From Clostridia bacterium (GTDB lineage Bacteria > Bacillota > Clostridia > Lachnospirales > Lachnospiraceae), in NCBI GenBank assembly GCA_910574835.1, contig CAJTDE010000003.1, positions 1 through 64,000 of the forward strand: DNA of 64,000 nt. Direction: 5' to 3'. The stretch's first letter is position 1, and every line of letters begins with the position of its first letter. The notes under the pieces are model-generated. The model saw only the letters and a list, made by a program, of their open reading frames with translations, did no database searches and was not told where the DNA came from. The translations under genes and the position numbers were made by a program. Positions 60,994 to 64,000 of this stretch are shown here, piece after piece.

Positions 60994-61599
60994 TTACAGA
61001 ATAACGTCCACAATCTGGACTTCGGACGCCCGGTATGCGTCTCCTTCGTAGCTTCCCTTAAGGTTCACCTCCATACCTTTTTTCAGATTTTCAAAGGAGC
61101 TTTCCGAATCCTCATAGCTGGCGCCTCCGTCTCGAATGGTGCGCTTATAGATGCGGGTGTTCTCATCGCAGAGTACGGTCATACTGTCAAAATCTGTTCC
61201 GCCGTCTCCCTCAGCTCCTTCCGCCGGAGAAACCAAAATCTCGCTTCCGTCATCTGCCGTCTCTTGGTAAAACTTTTTGATTGTGAACTGCCCGTCTCTC
61301 AGTTCTGTGATTTCGCCTGTCGGGCTTTCCGTATCCTGCGTTCCCGTGCTGTCTGCCTGCTTCTGCGAATCCGTATTTTCCTGTGCGTTCCCGGATTGTT
61401 CATCCTCATTTACAGGCGCTTCGCTTTCTTTGGAGTCCGGGTTCTCTTGCTGTTCCTCCTGTGTGGCAGGCTTTGCATCTGCGCTGTCCGTTCCGCCGCA
61501 GCCTAAAAGTGTCAGACCCATGACGCTTGCTAAAGTGAGTAGCGTTATCTTTTTTTGTATGTTCTTTTTTTGTATGTTCTTTTTTACGGTTTTTTTCAT
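60994..61599 (-). CDS. Secreted lipoprotein with a small C-terminal beta domain
   Basis: 201 residues from the ATG at 61599 behind GAGGAG. The lipoprotein signal contains a tandem KKNIQKKNIQKK repeat before the hydrophobic core and a lipobox in MGLTLLGCGG. An extended Glu/Ser/Gln-rich linker (about 36-95) leads to a beta-rich domain (ITELRDGQFTIKKFYQE; FDSMTVLCDENTRIYKRT; MEVNLKGSYEGDAYRASEVQ), which resembles OB-like/DUF5666 repeats. The function is unknown. It lies upstream of the solute-binding lipoprotein gene and may be transcribed with it, though a REP-like repeat separates them. Confidence 0.7.
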   Translation of the reverse strand: MKKTVKKNIQKKNIQKKITLLTLASVMGLTLLGCGGTDSADAKPATQEEQQENPDSKESEAPVNEDEQSGNAQENTDSQKQADSTGTQDTESPTGEITELRDGQFTIKKFYQETADDGSEILVSPAEGAEGDGGTDFDSMTVLCDENTRIYKRTIRDGGASYEDSESSFENLKKGMEVNLKGSYEGDAYRASEVQIVDVIL

Positions 61600-61862
61600 G
61601 TTTTTTCTCCTCGTCTTTCTTTTGTATTGTAACCGTATGGTAACAGAGGTGTCTCTAAATTATCTCTAAAATTTTGAGATTCATTTGGGGGTGTAAATTA
61701 TTATAGGTAATTTTGGGGATTTTGGCGGATGCAGTTTGAGGGATTCCTCTATTTTTTGTCAGGCTGATATGAGATAAATGATGAAATAATGAATTAATTC
61801 GTGTGGCCGGCGCCCTCATCTTGACGTAAAGAGATTTTCTATTATAATGATTATTTATATAA

Positions 61863-62157
61863 AAGTACGGAGAACGGCTTCCTACCAAACGCGCATTGGC
61901 GGAAAGCATGGGGGTAAGCAGAATCGTGATCCGGGAGGCTATCCGCATTATGGTAGATAATAATGTGCTGGAGCTTCAGGATGGATGCAGCTATGTGCGT
62001 CAGCTTTCTTTTGATGAAATTGTAAGCAATATATCAAAAACGGTGAATCCGGATGCGGTTCATGCACAAGACAACCCCAAGCCGAGGCATTGATGCAAGC
62101 TCATATGGATTATGCATGTGAAAACCTTCGGCGGCTCCGCAATTTCATAAATCATAT
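61863..62157 (+). pseudogene. Broken GntR/FadR-family regulator
   Basis: In one frame GERLPTKRALAESMGVSRIV then REAIRIMVDNNVLELQDG is the end of a GntR winged helix, cut off from its N-terminus by a TAA at 61860. Another frame from about 62048 reads QAEALMQAHMDYACENLRRL, the C-terminus of an FCD effector domain. Most of the FCD domain (about 100 residues) is missing between them. The gene is an internal-deletion and frameshift remnant. Confidence 0.75.
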
Positions 62158-62332
62158 TTGTTCCGGGGTAGCGCAGATAGCAGCAGCGCCTACACCCCGT
62201 TCGTCCCCTGTCTCGGATCCAAAGAGGATTTGAGTGCCCTGTTTTTACCGTCCATTTGGACCGCCTTCTATTCTTTGAGATTGGTTCGCAGCACCCCTGG
62301 CTGCGGCAGCAATACTATCAGCGAAAGCTTAA

Positions 62333-62698
62333 GCCGGACTCTCCTATCCTGTGGTTGTAAAGGCACAGGTTCCCATCGGAGGCAGAGGCAAGACCGGCGG
62401 TGTCCGCTTTGCCGACACCCCAAAGGAAGCGAACGCATATAACTTTCTTTACATTCCGGTGGACGAAGAAGGCACCATCACCGTTGTCTCCAACGACTCC
62501 GGTATGCTGATGAGCTGTATTGATCTGATTTTCAGAGAAGGAATGAAGGTCAGCGCCGTCCTGGATCTGGGCGGGGCGCAACCTCCGAGCGGATCAAGGA
62601 GGCCATCCGGATTCTGCTTTCCACGCCGGGAGCCAAGGCTCTGCTTATCAATATCTTCGGCGGAATCACCCGCCGCGACGAGGTGGGGGAGGCGTTAA
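62333..62698 (+). pseudogene. Broken succinyl-CoA synthetase beta (SucC)-like gene
   Basis: The frame at 62333 reads [20 protein letters not shown] and [13 protein letters not shown], the ATP-grasp start of SucC-like proteins, then jumps to [20 protein letters not shown]. After LDLGG, one extra base near 62576 shifts to [20 protein letters not shown] and INIFGGIT. Large internal parts are missing. The 200 bases upstream (62158-62332) hold no recognisable gene. Confidence 0.75.
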
Positions 62699-62816
62699 AA
62701 TGGCCCTGGAGGAAGCCTGCCATTTATTATCTGCTCCTTTTTGCTCAGCCCACAGGGTTGCCCCGCAAGGACTTTTCATTTATGACTCCACCGCTCCTGT
62801 TCTTCTCCAGGAGTAT

Positions 62817-63599
62817 TCAGATTTCACTGTAAATCCAGCTTGAGATATTATTGCAGATAACCTTCTCTATCTCTTCTCTGGCTGTTTTCAGACTTTCCTG
62901 AATTTCGTTCAGCTCTTCCCTGCTCCGCTCCACGTCCAAAAAGGAGGCGCTTATGGAAGCTACAACTTTGCCGTGATAGGTAATGGGCGCGGCAATACAC
63001 CGGGTATAGGCGGAGGATTCCTCCCGCTCATAACTGAAACCTGTACGCCTGACAGCTTCCAGCTGGGCGTACAGGATATCCATATCGGTTATGGTTTTTT
63101 CTGTAATGGAAGGCAGTCCTTCCGGGAAGAGCTGCTCCAACTCCGCTCTGGTATGTCCGGAGAGAAGACTTTTGCCCAGACCTGTACCGTTGGCATAGAC
63201 CTTGCGGCCCGGTGTCGCCACAATATGAATGTTTCCGGGAGCAGTTTTTGCCAGAAGGTAGAGGACCTTGCTGCCGGAAAGGACGCCGAAAAAGGAGCTG
63301 ACACCACACTGGTTCACTAACCGCGTCATAATCTGTTCGATTTGTTCCAGGAGAGAGGAATTCTCCACATAGGTATGGCCCAGATGGAAGAGCATTTCTC
63401 CAAAATAATACTTCTGGGTATTTTCGCTGAAACGGACATATTTTCGTTCTGCCAGGGTCTGCAGCAGCGGATGGAGACTGCTTTTTGGCATATTCAGTGC
63501 CCTGGAAATTTCGGAAAACCGAAGTCCCTGAAAATTGTTGTTGGATAACAGCTCCAAGATATCCAGCACTCTTGATGTTGTTTGATGATTTTTTTCCAA
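62817..63599 (-). CDS. IclR-family transcriptional regulator
   Basis: 260 residues from the ATG at 63599. The N-terminal winged helix (RVLDILELLSNNNFQGLRFSEISRALNMPKSSLHPLLQTL) is followed by the IclR effector domain (about 85-255: VYANGTGLGKSLLSGHTRAEL, EREESSAYTRCIAAPITYHGKVVASISA). Members repress or activate carbon-source genes upon ligand binding. It lies just after the KduD-like dehydrogenase, on the same strand, which suggests a KdgR-like role in hexuronate metabolism; this is inference. The sucC-like remnant is convergent with it. Confidence 0.93.
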   Translation of the reverse strand: MEKNHQTTSRVLDILELLSNNNFQGLRFSEISRALNMPKSSLHPLLQTLAERKYVRFSENTQKYYFGEMLFHLGHTYVENSSLLEQIEQIMTRLVNQCGVSSFFGVLSGSKVLYLLAKTAPGNIHIVATPGRKVYANGTGLGKSLLSGHTRAELEQLFPEGLPSITEKTITDMDILYAQLEAVRRTGFSYEREESSAYTRCIAAPITYHGKVVASISASFLDVERSREELNEIQESLKTAREEIEKVICNNISSWIYSEI

Positions 63600-63654
63600 T
63601 GGTTTTTCCTCATTCTATTTAAAATACTATCATAGTAGAGTATACCATATTTTT

Positions 63655-64000
63655 CTATTTTGACAAATACCCTCCATCTACAGGAATAATGGCTCCGGTG
63701 ATATAATCCGATGCACGGCTTGCCAGAAATACCGTAATGCCAGCCATATCTGCAGGAGTGCCCCACCGATGTGCGGGAATCCGCTCGGTAATTTCCTGGA
63801 AACGGGGATTGGACGGGTCTGTGAGGGCTGTGTTTAAGTCTGTGTCCATATAACCGGGGGCAATGGCATTTACCTGAATTCCCTTTCCAGCCAGTTCATT
63901 ACTAAGCGCTTTTGTAAACTGCGCCACACCGCCTTTGGAAGCGGCATAGGCAGGAACCGTCATTCCTCCAAAGAAGGACAGCATGGAGGCCACATTGATG
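63655..64000 (-). CDS. SDR oxidoreductase, KduD-like (partial)
   Basis: The C-terminal roughly 115 residues only; the gene continues beyond the right edge. The active-site Y-x3-K is in YAASKGG, with the serine of ASMLSFFGGM before it. The sequence INVASMLSFFGGMTVPAYAA, VNAIAPGYMDTDLNTAL and ITGAIIPVDGG fits 2-deoxy-D-gluconate 3-dehydrogenase (KduD), which reduces or oxidises 2,5-diketo-3-deoxygluconate in pectin/hexuronate catabolism. Other SDRs such as FabG are less likely but not excluded. The IclR gene lies downstream. Confidence 0.85.
   Translation of the reverse strand, partial: INVASMLSFFGGMTVPAYAASKGGVAQFTKALSNELAGKGIQVNAIAPGYMDTDLNTALTDPSNPRFQEITERIPAHRWGTPADMAGITVFLASRASDYITGAIIPVDGGYLSK

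Noticed and set aside
61655-61948. A 97-codon minus-strand ORF over the GntR remnant
   Set aside because: No ribosome site; it overlaps clear GntR coding sequence on the other strand.
1-64000. CRISPR array
   Set aside because: No regularly spaced direct repeats were seen. The dispersed 33-bp repeats are kilobases apart and have no spacer pattern.

Overview
The window looks like a chromosomal segment from a Lachnospiraceae-type gut Clostridium. The evidence is low-GC Firmicutes gene content, AGGAGG-type ribosome sites, a type III glutamine synthetase, an Amt-PII fusion, a split glutamate synthase, a clostridial FtsEX/CtpA/EnvC block and an L-ascorbate (ula) PTS operon. Species cannot be fixed from the sequence alone.

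Layout. (1) 1-1711: the tail of an Rpn-like gene, a 47-codon ORF, and a tRNA cluster (Lys, an interrupted Glu-TTC, Glu-CTC, His, Tyr, Ser) with a small XRE regulator inside it. (2) 1776-19033: an accessory island, partly AT-rich. It holds an unknown two-gene membrane system, remnants of a conjugative element, a PIN-domain toxin-antitoxin pair, a 1946-codon Avs-like STAND ATPase with a Cap4/DUF4297-type nuclease domain, the wreck of one AbiE system, an intact AbiEii toxin/DUF6577 antitoxin pair with clear palindromic operators, and two mobile-element hypothetical genes. Two copies of a promoter plus structured leader RNA occur here. (3) 19385-35218: nitrogen metabolism. asnB-purF-carA-carB, amt-PII and type III glnA run leftward; a three-gene glutamate synthase runs rightward from a divergent promoter region with leader terminators. 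Glutamine is made by GlnA and used by GltB, CarA, PurF and AsnB. (4) 35294-39696: RidA, a class A penicillin-binding protein, a DUF6514 protein and YigZ. (5) 39779-47223: ascorbate uptake and catabolism (ulaG, C, A, B, a DeoR regulator, a beta-propeller protein, ulaE, ulaF) without ulaD. (6) 47487-53988: CtpA protease, EnvC-like amidase activator, FtsX, FtsE, a PucR/CdaR-type regulator and a YitT protein. (7) 54188-61599: an FMN-binding-like protein, a 209-bp inverted repeat, then a leftward set with a beta-propeller/solute-binding lipoprotein, two sugar-type permeases, an HlyD-like adaptor, and a separate lipoprotein upstream. (8) 61863-64000: GntR and sucC pseudogenes, an IclR regulator and the end of a KduD-like dehydrogenase.

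The strongest leads are the nuclease-STAND defence gene beside a broken AbiE locus, the duplicated structured leader RNA, the interrupted tRNA-Glu, and several small intergenic repeat families. No CRISPR array, rRNA gene, integrase or intact insertion sequence was seen.
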